In this document: positions 34,459-46,065 of the stretch, piece by piece
Layout of the letters: every line of letters starts with the position of its first letter
How positions within the stretch are numbered: position 1 is the stretch's first letter
Origin: Icerya purchasi
Taxonomy: Eukaryota; Arthropoda; Insecta; Hemiptera; Monophlebidae
Length of the DNA stretch: 64,000 bases
Direction of reading: 5' to 3'
Assembly: GCA_039619475.1 (NCBI GenBank)
Contig: CM077116.1
Coordinates: forward strand, 455,203,576-455,267,575
The notes under the pieces: model-generated
What the model saw: only the letters and a program-made list of their open reading frames with translations
What the model was told of the DNA's origin: nothing
Databases searched by the model: none
Translations under genes and position numbers: made by a program

Positions 34459-37400
34459 GTCACATATTAAAAATAATGATAGTAATAGTAATAATAATAC
34501 ATACAGATTTGCAGTTTAAAAATTAAGATCTATACTAATGTAGCTGATTCGTCGATTCACTCTGACGCTTAGTTATTTCAGTTGGATTTTCTACCGCCTT
34601 CGTCATCACTGCCAGTCCTGCCTCTGGGTTACTCCGTATGCGATTCTCTATCTTTTCATTCAGCAGTCTCTTCGTTCGTGGCAATGTCATTATTACCCGC
34701 TGTTTGCCGTTCATTTCAGTCACGATCGCTTTACAGCTTTCTCTTTTCATCCTTCCTGAACACCTTTTCCGAATGCCTATCCTTTTTACTGTACTGTTTT
34801 CCCCCCACTCATTATGGTGCACGTGATTAGATTCTCTCAAATTTCCTATTTCATTTTATCAGCTTTTAACTATGCCTTTCTCGCAATTTAAAAAAAAAAA
34901 AAAAAAAAGAGCGTACAATCTGTCTAATCTCGGCATAGGTACTAAAAAAAGTAAAAAACACGTTTTTAAAATATATAAAGATTTTTTAAATTTCCAACTA
35001 ATATTTCTCCGGAGAAAAATAAAAATTATACATATTCGAGAGACCTTGACGCGGAAATATAACACGCGTTTTAGACCTTCCAATAGATCCGCGCATCTCT
35101 TTGACTTATGAAGAGGTAGTTTCGGAAACGTTTGCGCAGGTTCTCGTAGTTTGTTTTTATACTACTCGTATTATCGCTAATCGTTCGAATGTGTTAGAAT
35201 TAGTTCGATAAAAATTTCGTAACGTTGCCAAAAATGGTGTATATTTTTTTCCACCGGGTGATGTGACACGTCTCGATTACGCCGGATTAATTATCGAGGC
35301 AGCCTGAAAATGCGAACAAAAAATAAAGACAGAAAGACAAAACCGATTGTATGTCGACACTTTGTAAGCCTGGAATTTTAATCGTTGAAACCTTTCCGTT
35401 ACGATACAGAGAACAGATTTTTTAAAGCCTCGTTGGCGATCAACAGAAAACTATAAAATCACTCTGCCACCTTTCGCAAATAGCATTACATTAGTAAGTG
35501 GCGAACTCCGTTAATAACCCGAATTCTGTATTTTATTATGAAAAAGATATAAGCTGTAACGGAAACTTCTGGAATTATTCGTAAGTTGCTAGAAGTGACT
35601 CGGCGATCACACCAGCATGAGAGGTACGCGATCGGTTCAAGATTCTTTGCGTGCAAGCAATTATAATGGATCGTACTCGGATTCAATCGATTTATGAAAT
35701 CATCGCGATTCCCTCCAATATTGACGTCCAGCAGGAATGAACTGTACCTCGTGACTACTTTTTACATGGACAATACCTCTGTACGGTATGTACGTTTTGC
35801 GGATTACTCTTCTCCGTTATGAGACTAAATATGCTCCCTAAAAAAATTCACTATCGCCTAATTATTCAAAATCTCTTTTAGCAAATGAAAGTTTAAAACT
35901 TCGATTTACGAAATTTTCAATGTTTTTCGAGAAATCCGATTAACAAATGAAAAATTTGTAATTCCCTAAAATGAATTACACTATTATTTCGAGCCGCGCG
36001 TTGGCTAACGACGCAAAAAAGGAAGGCTATGTTTCTGTGGATTTATTCAGTATCATAGTCTTCCGATCTTAACATCTTAGAGAAGAAAATTTCAAACAAA
36101 AGAAAAAAACTATTTCGTCGTATCTCTTTTTTCTTTTTACTTTAAAAACAAAAAAAAAAAAAAAAAAAAAAACGGAAAAGAAATTTTTTTTTGTTATTCT
36201 ATATTCATTAAGTTCGCACGTATTATCGCACACTAGTACACTTTCATCATCCGCCTTGACCGTCCTAAAAGCATAGCCGTCGTCACAGCCATCGTTATTT
36301 TCATGGAAGAAGAAATACCGTTCAACAGAGATGAAGAGCTAGCAAACTGAGTTTTATTATCCTTACGCTGTATCCTACGCTCTCTGGGAAATATTTTATG
36401 TGACCTTCGATTTTCACTGGGTTCTTTTTTTCCCCTCTTTTCTCCGTTAAAAACTTTTTCTACTTATTTCAATAATACGACTGATGCTGCACGAAGGTCA
36501 AGAAGGGAGTCCAAAAGAGGCGCAACTTAGACTGCTCGAATTTTTGAAATTAATATCCGACGATATTGTATTCTGGCTGTCTCGGATATCGTCTTTTGTT
36601 CGGTTTATCCGCGTCGACTGCAATATTGAGCGGCGAGCGACTTATGTAATATCCCGTCCTGTCCAAGTATTCTAAATATCAGTTGTAATAGGAGGGTATT
36701 CTCACTGGTTTCTTGATTATAAGTTGTTAGGTCGCCGCTACTTTTGCCGCTTCATTGCGTAGAATTAATATGAAAATTATTTAGTCGATATGCACCTGCT
36801 ATGTTACCGAACGTGTTCAGCTTATTTCAGACCTTCGTCACGAACACATTTAGGAGACTCTGACGATTGAATAGTCGCGAAAACGGTTTTTCTACATTTA
36901 TTCGATATTATTAATTAATTGTCGAGAGCAATGGTGCAAACAGAATGGACGGGTACGACTAGGTTTCTTCGAATAAAGTGATGACACCGACCCATGGTGA
37001 CCAGCAGTTAACAGTCTGCAGGCTAAATATGCAACTATTCAGTGAGAATAGATTAAAAATCACGACTATACTACAAATAACAATACCTCCTGTCATCGTA
37101 TGTCCATATTATATTACACCGAATCAAAATCCCCCTCAGTTAGTGCAACACATTCCGATCGGGTATTACAGTTTCGGTGCATTTCCCTCCGGGGTGCTTT
37201 CGCATTAGGAACCGAGAGATTGTCTAACAACTAAAAAGGGTGGGTTTCCCTTAAAATTTACCTAGGAATTAACCACGGTGGTTAAAGACGGTGATCGAAT
37301 TATTATGCTCTTGTAGATTAAAAAAATAAATAAAATAACAACCAGGATTGAACTAAAATAGTTTAAAGAAAGAAGAAGAAAATATCGACTTCAATATTTA

Positions 37401-37848
37401 CTTTAAAAGTTACATAAAAGTGTGCTAAAAAGTAAAAAATAATGCATTTTACATTAAAATGTACTCTTAAAAGAGAATCTTAATCAAAGTCGACACCAAA
37501 TTCAAATTGCAAGAATAATTAAAAATCACAATTAATATTTCTAATATTTTCAATACCCGGCTTATAGAAAAAGAGTAGCAGTTTATACACTTATTTAATA
37601 TATAGTTTCTAATTGTTATAGTTTGAATTTTTCATGTACCGAGACTGTCTTAATTAAGTATCAATCTTTTATATATCTATGCTTTTCCTGTTTACTTTTT
37701 TTAATCGAATAAAATTAATTTTCTTTATATTTCAACGCGTTTTTATTAAATTTTTAGGGAAAATATTGAGAAAAACTATTTTATTCTGTACCTATTTTAT
37801 TTGAGTTTATCGTCATTATGAAATAAACCGTTCCGTTTATATTATAAT
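34459..37848. other. No gene recognised
   Basis: AT-rich. A-tracts occur at 34889-34908 and 36150-36171. Frames at 34840-34535 (minus, Arg/Lys/Glu-rich), 36484-36675 and 36978-37208 (plus) have no recognised domain and no clear splice context. Confidence 0.4.
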
Positions 37849-37856
37849 ATTAATTT

Positions 37857-38224
37857 CGCGATAGCCTAGTTGCTAGAGCGCTTGACTTCCGATATGGCGG
37901 TCACGGGTTCGATCCCGAGCGACGACGAATTATTACAAGAATTAAATAAAATAAATAATCGCTAATAATCACGTGTGGAAGGCAATGGCAAACCACCACG
38001 TACAACATCATATGCGCGCTAGGTCAGTACACAGCAGATCCACACCGGACTGCCACTTGTAGCGCGATAACAAGCGATTACTATCAGTCCCGAATGTAGT
38101 CTTGCGTGTATACACCTGCGTTGCATATTACAATTGCCTGGTACACAACCTATATCGGTACAGCTAAATGTACGAATAGGTTGCGCCAACGCGCAATGTA
38201 GCGTTACGGCACCTGAAGAAGAAG
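37857..38224 (+). mobile_element. tRNA-derived SINE, family 1, with target duplication
   Basis: The head has an A box (TAGCCTAGTTGCTAG, from 37862) and a B box (GGTTCGATCCC, 37906-37916) at tRNA spacing. A non-tRNA body follows with GGAAGGCAATGGCAAACCAC and a GAAGAAGAAG tail. ATTAATTT flanks both sides (37849-37856 and 38225-38232). The head does not fold as a full tRNA, so this is a SINE and not a tRNA gene. Transcription would use the internal polymerase III promoter. Confidence 0.88.
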
Positions 38225-38657
38225 ATTAATTTAAAACGAGGCATATTTTAATTGCCGTCTTATGTTATTGGTTGGCTAATGATTATTCCGTTGATTTGCA
38301 GTTTCTTCGTATTTAATAATTTCCGTACGATTTTTGTCTGAAAAATGACTAAATCTTACAAAAAGGCAAATTTCAAACAAAATAAACGTATTTCATAACG
38401 AAAGAGTTACAACGATGATAACGCTTAACTCTGGTGCTACTTAGAAGCGTTGAATGTTAATGAAAGCGTTGAAAATAATAAGGCTTTTGTGTCTGCGTTT
38501 GTTTATATGTTTGGAGTTACTTTGAATTCTCTAAAATTTGGGATCCGGAAGATGTTTTACAATCGTATCGCGACAGATGACAAATAGTCTAGCCTGCGGA
38601 ATTGTTCAGTTTGCTTGCAGTAGATTCATAAAAAAAAAGAAAAAATAGGTGAAAATA

Positions 38658-38688
<31 letters not shown>

Positions 38689-39069
38689 GCTAAAGGATTA
38701 TTATAGCTGTTCTGGTTAGATTTGTAATACGGCTAATGTACTTAGTAATCACCACAAATTTTCTCCATGTTGATGCTGGAAATACGCATTCATGACCATG
38801 TTCAGTAAAACTGATTTTTATACATGATATATAGTGCCGACTGTAGATGATCTACATTAAATTAACCAAGCTGTTTGGTATTATTCTATTATTTCGAACA
38901 ACTAGCGGTGTTATTTAACCGTACTAAGTTTCAACGTGTGCTTCATTTGCTCCTTAAGTTTTTCATATTTACTTTGTCTTCGAATACTTTATCGATATTT
39001 CTGCTAGCTGGGAAAGTAATATTGATTAAAGCACCTATTTCTTTTTATTACCGGTTAATATAATATCAG
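38225..39069. other. No gene; (TTA)n run
   Basis: AT-rich, with (TTA)n at 38660-38688. No coding sequence is recognised. Confidence 0.5.
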
Positions 39070-39078
39070 TTATTATTA

Positions 39079-39141
<63 letters not shown>
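39070..39141. repeat. (TTA)n microsatellite
   Basis: About 24 TTA units with one GTT interruption, directly before the dispersed repeat copy 2. Confidence 0.97.
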
Positions 39142-39552
39142 GTTTGTCAAATTTTGATTTATTTTATTTTCCTTTTACTATTGTTAGCAAGTGTAGTTCA
39201 GTATCTCTACATTCATGTATATGTAATCAACGAGCGTGTGTATGTGTGTATATGTGCATGATATAACTGTATAAGTGCGTTTTTGACTGCATGTTTCTGC
39301 ATGTCTGTTACATATGTATCTGGAGGGGGCCGGATATTTAATTACATGTTAATTTACATTGTACGCGCGCGTATGTGTGGGTGTGTATTTATTTTGTTTA
39401 GTAAGCTACGATACATTTGATAAATCCATAAATATAGTTTAAGAAATTTATTTGCTTTATTTAAAGTTTTCTAAAAATGTTTTGTTTCAGAAATTTCTAT
39501 TGTTTGTAATAGCGCCATCGCTCGTGGAAATTTACGCGTAGATGGAATATGC

Positions 39553-39584
<32 letters not shown>

Positions 39585-39640
39585 CATAAACTTGATTTGG
39601 TTTCATTTGATTTGATTATTATTAAAAGACACAATTTTAA
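39142..39640 (+). repeat. Dispersed repeat, copy 2 (uninterrupted)
   Basis: It is co-linear with the minus strand of 2050-992 but lacks the 570 bp Jockey insertion, so it shows the empty site within ATCAACGAGCGTGTGTATGT (about 39228-39247). It ends in (TAA)n at 39553-39584 and AT-rich sequence with TTTGATTTGATT. No protein is encoded. Confidence 0.75.
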
Positions 39641-39879
39641 ATAGTCAACAGAACTCGGAGCAATATTAAACAAAGGAAAGGTGATTGCGTTAATAACATT
39701 AATTGGATTTTGCTAATTCCATTAACAGGACAGTGCGCAGGAGTGGGTGGGTGGGGGGCTTTAATTTTGCTCATTCTCTTTTTAAGAATTCGCTTCAAAG
39801 AAAGAGAAGAAATTGCAAATCGTAAATCACAAGACTGCGCGTATGGGTGTGACAAAGCACGATTCCGTACTGACGAGGA

Positions 39880-41470
39880 GCACAGCGTTCGTCTCGAGAC
39901 GAGATAGATGTGATCACGTTGTCCGCGTGTATGGTACACTCTGGAACGAGGACGGACGAGGAAAGCACGTCTGCAAGAAGACGTGATGATGCTGCCGGTG
40001 CACGCCTGACGTACAATCGAGCAGAGGGTATCGAAGTTACAAAAAGAATTTCTCCGTAGCCGATTCTCTCGTTCACGTTACCACGATGAACCGGAATTCG
40101 TCATACACAGATGCACGTAGCAGATCGGAAAACAGCGAAAAACAGCGCCGCCCCGGAAAAGAAAAGCGAGCGAACAGCAACGAGGGCACCGCCGGAAAGG
40201 GGACCAGCAGCCATGTGCAATTTGAGCGCGAATCGTGCGAAGATGAGTTTCGGTATCGGCAAGTTTCGAGCTGGGCAATGGCTGTGTCTAGACGTAAATC
40301 GCGAAAATCTGCCGATTCGTCGCGGAAATCGCGCTGCGAGCGTGCGAGAGTGTGTTGGCCGGCGAACGCGCGAGGATCCGACGATAAAGAGACGGATGGA
40401 ACAAGAAACGGCTAGAGAGAGGCTTCGAGAGAGTTGCCAGACTGCAGTCGAAGTGCATCGTCACGAAGTGCATGCAGTGACGGAAAAGCGAAACGGCCGC
40501 TCAGAACGCGCAGCGCCGATACCGCGATACAATGAATGCCTTTCATGCCACGCCTTTTGCAAAAAGTTGAATCAGTCAACTGCGAAGAGCCGAGCGCAGC
40601 CAGTTGCACTCCGTCCATCTGCGGCGGACACTCTACAACTACAATGTAGTCGAACGTGCAGCAAGTGGCCCCGCTCCGCCGTCGTTCTTGTCGCATTTTA
40701 TGGCCGAACGCGAGCCGCGTACAATGTCTGCCTGTGCACACCGATGGACCGTCTACGGCCAATTATTCCCCGTTTAACTTCTGCATGCCGATGACATACA
40801 ATGTTCGCGAACCCGGTCCTCCGGTGACGTGCATACCCGCTCCCGACCGCATTCTACGAAAACGTGTAAATTGTTGCACCGCTATCGCCGTCGCCATCGC
40901 CACCGCCATCGCCATCGCCGCCACCCCGTATACCGTGCTGCTGCTGCTCTCGAAGTGATACCGGTTGCCTCTCTGATAATTACCTAGTCTCGGTTGCCGT
41001 CGATATGTGCTCCACTCATTAAGTAATTACTTCTGATAACCTGTCATTATTTCTGTCGGCAATACATTGTTGCACCGAGCGGCACTCCCCGCCCCGCCCA
41101 GCCGGAACGGCCGGCGTAATTTATGCCGCAGAATTTTTTCGCCGTTTGCCTCCTTCCTGTGTACGTCGTCTGACTTTACGTCTTCTCTCGAAGAGCTTGT
41201 TTGTTTTGTTTTCCTGTTTGCTGCGCCGGGTACTTGGCAGCAACTTCGATTTCCCCTCTGTCGTCTTCCGTCGCTTATAATTAGGCAATATATGTATATC
41301 TATTTTACGGGGCGTCCGATGCATAGATTTAGAGCGCATACATTTGCCGCTTCGGCGAAGCTGGCTGTGCCTTATCACCGTATTCGGCGCAATCCGGATT
41401 CTTTGTAGTGCGCTTTTAGCGAGTTACTCTATACCGCTGCCAGATTGTAGGTCGTTAACTTTTTTTTATG
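39880..41470. promoter_or_regulatory. CpG/GC-rich block, candidate promoter or 5' exon
   Basis: This is the largest GC- and CpG-rich block in the window. Open frames exist in several frames at once (for example 40111-40794, 227 codons, plus; 40762-40412, minus), as expected of stop-poor GC-rich DNA, and none has a domain. It includes a GCCATC-type repeat at 40880-40926. A promoter with long 5' UTR exon is plausible from composition, and a coding exon is not excluded. Confidence 0.35.
40880..40926. repeat. (GCCATC)n-like microsatellite
   Basis: Interrupted GCC(A/G)(T/C)C hexamer and triplet repeats. Confidence 0.85.
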
Positions 41471-42070
41471 CGGCATATCCTCTGACAGTGCACACCTTCA
41501 CGGCGATCAAGACCTTTAACCATCATCGGCTGTAATATTCGTCAGAGACTCTGTACGGTGTATTCTTCCGCACTGCCCCGAATCGAAATTGTCTATTAAC
41601 TATCAGTTCGGTTTCCTTCGGAATTTTCGCTTCCGAACTTTTAATCCTTATCGATTTCATCATTATTTTCGTTATCATAATTATCATCATTATTATCGTT
41701 ACTATTGAATAGGTTTTCTCCCAATCTCTTCCAAGAACACACGCTTGTATATACACATATAAGTAAGATGTCCATGATGATCATTACATAAAATACTGCT
41801 AAAAATTAAGTACCTGGCCCTTTTCGACTAAAGCTTTTCTAAATACTTTCATTCTTTAAAATTTTTTAATTTTTTCACTTACCGTCGCGTCCATCTAGGT
41901 TAAATTTATCTTTTCGAAAATAAAACATCTTTATAAAGTTTAATAAATGTTGCTAACTACTGGTAAACTTTTTAAAATTCTATTATTGTTGGCTACAGCT
42001 CGTGCAATGTTGCCTATTCGTAGACATAAATTAACATAATAATGGTAAATGAATGATTTGATTTGACTAG
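41471..42070. other. No gene recognised
   Basis: AT-rich. Around 41975-42070, TTCTATTATTGTTGG, GCTCGTG, TTCGTAGA and TTTGATTTGACTAGATTATT weakly recall the 3' part of the dispersed repeat at 39.5 kb. Confidence 0.35.
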
Positions 42071-42153
42071 ATTATTATTATTATTATTAATTATTATTAT
42101 TATTATTATCAATTATTATTATTATTATTATCAATTATTATTATTATTATTAT
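42071..42153. repeat. (ATT)n array with periodic ATCA
   Basis: ATT units are interrupted at about 25 bp intervals by ATCA, giving a higher-order repeat. Confidence 0.95.
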
Positions 42154-42375
42154 AGTGGTGCTTGCGCATTTTTATTCTATGATTTGTGATAAACTTACTT
42201 AGTAAAATCTTTAAATTTCAATTAAATCTCACAACTATCATCATAAAATCCTGATTGAGTAAGTTGGCGCTTTATAAATACTTTGAATTATTGTAAACAT
42301 ACAATAATTACAATTTACTTTATTCTCAAATATCTAAATACTAATTTCATTCACTTTATTTTACATCAATACCAT

Positions 42376-43271
42376 TATGTCGCAAATATGTGCTAAATGC
42401 TCCGGTGACTTACCTATAAACGGTTATTTTGCAACACCTGGCAGTTGCGCTCGGCATTTCCTTTTTTATAAAATTGTAGTGGAATTACCTTAAAAACTCG
42501 GCAGCAGATGTCGAAAAAATCGAAATCTGAATGGAGTTGTGAAGAATATAGACAGAGTTCTGATCTCTACTATTAAGCACATAGCTGGAAAAGACGACAG
42601 ACAAGTGTAGAAGAAGCTCTTCATTCTATGCAAACAACAATTGCGTCCCTTTGTGAAAAAATTGACAATATGCACCGGGCGCTAGCCCTGAATGATAAGT
42701 TAACAGAGGCGTTAAAGATAATGGCGTCCGTCCGAGAAGAAAATAAAATGCTCCGTGAACAATATCTAGTATTATCTGAAAAAGTAAATGAGCTCGAGCA
42801 GCAAACTCGGAAAAACAATGTAATTATCAGCAACATTCCAGTTGCTCCAAAAGAAGAAGACCTACATGCAAACTATATGTAATATAGGCACTGCTGTTGG
42901 CATAACAATGCCAGTCTCTGACATTAATGTATGCAAACGGCTGCCTAAGGCACCAAGCGAAGCGCATCCAAATATAGTAGTGCGATTTGTAGAAGATACC
43001 AGAAGTACAACTTCATAAAAGCAACACGTTCAGCTCGACCATCTCAAAAGGATATTAGCCTCCCAATCGCTAACATGGACCAGCGCATATTTGTCAATCA
43101 AATAATTCAAAATTATACCTTGTAGCAAGAACCTTACGCAATAAAGACTATAAATACATTAGGACAAGAGATGGTAAGATCTTTGTGCGCAGACTCGACT
43201 CCAGTCCCATCATCAAAGTCCAGTCATTGGAGCATGTCACCAACTTAGGAAACATGAAATTCTCCAACTGA
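42376..43271 (+). pseudogene. LINE ORF1 protein, decayed
   Basis: ATG at 42376 starts MSQICAKCSGDLPINGYFAT, a CxxC-containing zinc (PHD-like) N terminus. After a frame break comes a heptad-rich region, LTEALKIMASVREENKMLRE and KVNELEQQTRKNNVIISNIP (42700-42842). Further frames give ISDINVCKRLPKAPSEAHPN, IVVRFVEDT, RSARPSQKDISLPIANMDQR and a C-terminal YKYIRTRDGKIFVRR (near 43150-43195), ending near a stop at about 43271. This layout (zinc motif, coiled coil, RRM-like core) is the nucleic-acid-binding ORF1 of insect CR1-type LINEs. At least three frameshifts are needed. Confidence 0.8.
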
Positions 43272-43329
43272 CTAAGATCGCAATACCTTATCAGCACAGC
43301 ATATCTTGGTATAAGATATCTTAATATGG

Positions 43330-44329
43330 TTATTTATCTCTCTAAACTTAAGATTTACTTGTTAATGATTCTTTCCTCTTCGTTTACCTTTACCATGCTC
43401 GTATTCAGTTTATTTGAGTATCAAACTTTACAAACTTCGACAGTATTGTTAATTTTTAGGTTTATTCTCATTATTAACTTAATAATATTATCTTATTCTT
43501 ATTACACTATTAATACAATCTTCAGTAGTTTAAAACCTAATAATATATTTACGGTACTTCATTTTTTATCTAAAATATTATTATTACTTCTAATAATATA
43601 CAATATTTACATTTTATTTATACGTTAGCTGATGCAATCAACCGAACTAAACCGCAAAATTTAATTACAAAACCAAAAATCAAAATAATTGTACCAATTC
43701 TACTAACTCGTTTCAATACAAATAAAATAAAAACTTTTAGAAACCCCCGTGATTGTAATTAAATGTTATTTTAAACCTTCTATAGTTAATCTCAATTTGC
43801 TTCATTCTAACAACTACCGCAATAAACCTAAAAACACCTAAATATCTATTCGTTCTACAGCAAATATTTCACGCGTAATAAATCATTTAATTTTAAAACA
43901 AACAAACTGTAATCTAAAAATTTTCGAACACCATAGCCTAAAAACTTTTAAAAGTAACTTATGTTCCTTACGCGTAAGTATTTCTTCCAAATAAATTCAA
44001 GATAACTAAGGGTTTAATATCGCTTATAAAACACAAAAAAACCAAAACCATCACTCGACACGCTCAGCATGTATCATGCATTATAATTCGTACTCTCTCT
44101 TAAAATACTAATCTTAGTTTACTCGCTTATTACAACGTTATCTTATCAGAATTTAAAAAACAGCCTTTAAACAAGAGACAACGAACTAAATTTATTCTTT
44201 CAATGAAACTACTCGCTTCGAAAAATTTAATTTCATTATAGTCTCTTCGTAATTTGTATATATAATTTACATATCACGTAACAAAAACTTTTCACTTTTC
44301 CAATAAATAAGCAAAATTTCACAAATGGA
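43330..44329 (+). other. G-depleted spacer between LINE ORF1 and ORF2
   Basis: The plus strand is strikingly poor in G; several 60 nt lines carry zero to four G, while C is far more frequent. A hydrophobic 100-residue open frame (43326-43628) is a by-product of the T-rich composition. No protein motif is recognised here. Confidence 0.7.
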
Positions 44330-46060
44330 ATCTAACACCTTAAAGATACTTACATTAAATAATTCTGACGGAAACTTGGCTGACCAAAGATGAAATGTTA
44401 CGATATCAAATCCCAGGTTATTTTGTTCGAGAAGACTATAGAAAACTTAAAAGATCAGGTGGAATTTTAGTGTACATAAAAGATAACATTGAAATCTCTG
44501 ACATTAATTTAATATTGTCAACTGGTAATGTAATCAATATTAAATTAAATTACAGTAAATCTTTATGAATCGTAGGAATATACCGCTTCTGTGAATCACA
44601 ATATTTGGAAATTTTAATTGAACTAAAAACAGTAATAGATATTGCAGAAGATGTGGCCTTAATTATAGGCGATATAATCATAAATTTGTTAGATAGTATT
44701 AAAAGTATCAACTACTTAAATTTAATGGGCGCAAACGGTTTCCAAAGTTTTGTAAATCAACCTACTTTTTACCGAAATCAAAGCGTTTAGATCATGTTTT
44801 TGTTAGAGGAACTAACAAATCGAACTTAAAAGTAGACATAACCGCAGAAATTATCCCATGTAGTTTCTCCGATCATTCCATTTTAACTACTAACTTAGAA
44901 ATAGATTGTAGTTATAAAACAAAATATAACAATTACACTAACATCATAGATGAAAAATTATTTCAAAACAATTTAAATATGTGCTGTTTAAATGAATTAT
45001 ATAATAACAACTCAACATCTATTGATGATAATTGCGATTTATTCATTACAGCATTAACTGATATCTTAAAACGCTCAAGACAACGACTTCACAAGAAAAA
45101 ACCGCAGCGAAAGAGATCCGAATGGATAACAGATGAATTGATTGAGCTATCACTGGAAAAAAAATTCACTTCACAAATTAACTAAAAAATTTCCAACCGA
45201 CATAAACCTATAATTCCTATTCAAACAAACTTCTAAACATTTACAGAAACTACGAGGATGCGAGTAAGTAAAAGAGAATTTTATTCTAAAAAATTACGAG
45301 AATGTAAAAGTAATCCGAAAAAGTATTGGGCACTTATTGGTAATAAAAAACCTGTACTAAAGGAAATTAAAATAAATGACTCACTACTTCCAGTAAATGG
45401 TAATGAACTCGTAATATCTAACCATTTTAATAGCTACTTTTCAGATATAATAAAAACTAGAAAGAATGGTATAATTCCGGACTCAACGACTTCTCAAAAA
45501 ATTTACCAAAATATAAAGTCCTTTGCATTTATGGACTTTTCCGAAGACTATGTTAAAACTGTTATACTATCTCTCCCCAATAAGCAATCATATATGGGTT
45601 TGATGGAATTTCCGTTATGCTTATAAAAGAAAATTTAAGCTTTTTCTTAACACCTTTAACTTGCTCAATAAACGAATCCGTAAATTCAGGAAAATTCCCA
45701 GATGTATTAAAACTTGGAATAAGAATGGCTCTACAGCGGAAGTAGTAAATTATAGACCGGTATGTTTACTATCTACTTTTTCAAAAAATTTTGAAAAATG
45801 CATCAAAATTAAAATGTTAAACTTCTTAGATAAAGCTGAATTTTTCAGTAAAAATCAATACGAATTCTTACTAAGTAAAAGAACAGATGATGCTTTATTC
45901 AATTACATTACAATTATATCTAGTAACTTAGGGACAGGTCCATGGTAGCAGTTTATTTTAATTTTTGCAAAGCATTTGATGTAGTCGACCATAATATTCT
46001 CCTTAAAAAACTATTCGCTTGTTGTTTTCGAGGTTTTATTCATAGCTGGCTTAAAAAAAA
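44330..46060 (+). pseudogene. LINE ORF2 (endonuclease and N-terminal reverse transcriptase), decayed
   Basis: Near 44325 MESNTLKILTLN looks like an ORF2 start but is followed almost at once by ILTETWLTKDEM (44363-44398), so much of the N-terminal endonuclease is deleted. RSGGILVYIKDNIEI, IVGIYR, a GDIIIN box and SFSDHSILTTNLE (44865-44900, the SDH catalytic motif) follow. RKRSEWITDELIELS marks the linker. NYRPVCLLSTFSKNFEKCI and VAVYFNFCKAFDVVDHNIL (45942-45998) are reverse transcriptase. Stops and frame changes occur throughout, and the YxDD box and C terminus are missing. Confidence 0.85.
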
Positions 46061-46065
46061 AAACA

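Larger units (their letters stand above)
42160..46065 (+). mobile_element. CR1-group LINE copy with ORF1 and partial ORF2
   Basis: The element begins after the ATT array with a short 5' UTR, carries ORF1 (42376-43271), an odd G-poor spacer (about 43330-44330) and ORF2 (44330-46060). It is cut off in the reverse transcriptase palm, just after the first catalytic Asp motif, where an A tract (46052-46062) and unrelated sequence begin. It belongs to the same family as the minus-strand copy at 2150-3905, sharing NYRPxCxLST and FEKCI. Confidence 0.8.

Noticed and set aside
37861..37925. tRNA gene on the plus strand
   Set aside because: A and B boxes are present, but the sequence continues into a SINE body with target duplications and lacks a full cloverleaf.
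39079..39261. Poly-leucine membrane peptide
   Set aside because: It is a translation of a TTA microsatellite.
40111..40794. 227-codon open frame as a host protein
   Set aside because: It lies in GC-rich, stop-poor DNA with long frames in other phases and on the other strand, and has no domain; kept only as a candidate 5' exon region.
43326..43628. Small membrane protein of 100 residues
   Set aside because: The hydrophobicity follows from a T-rich, G-poor spacer inside a LINE; no homology is recognised.
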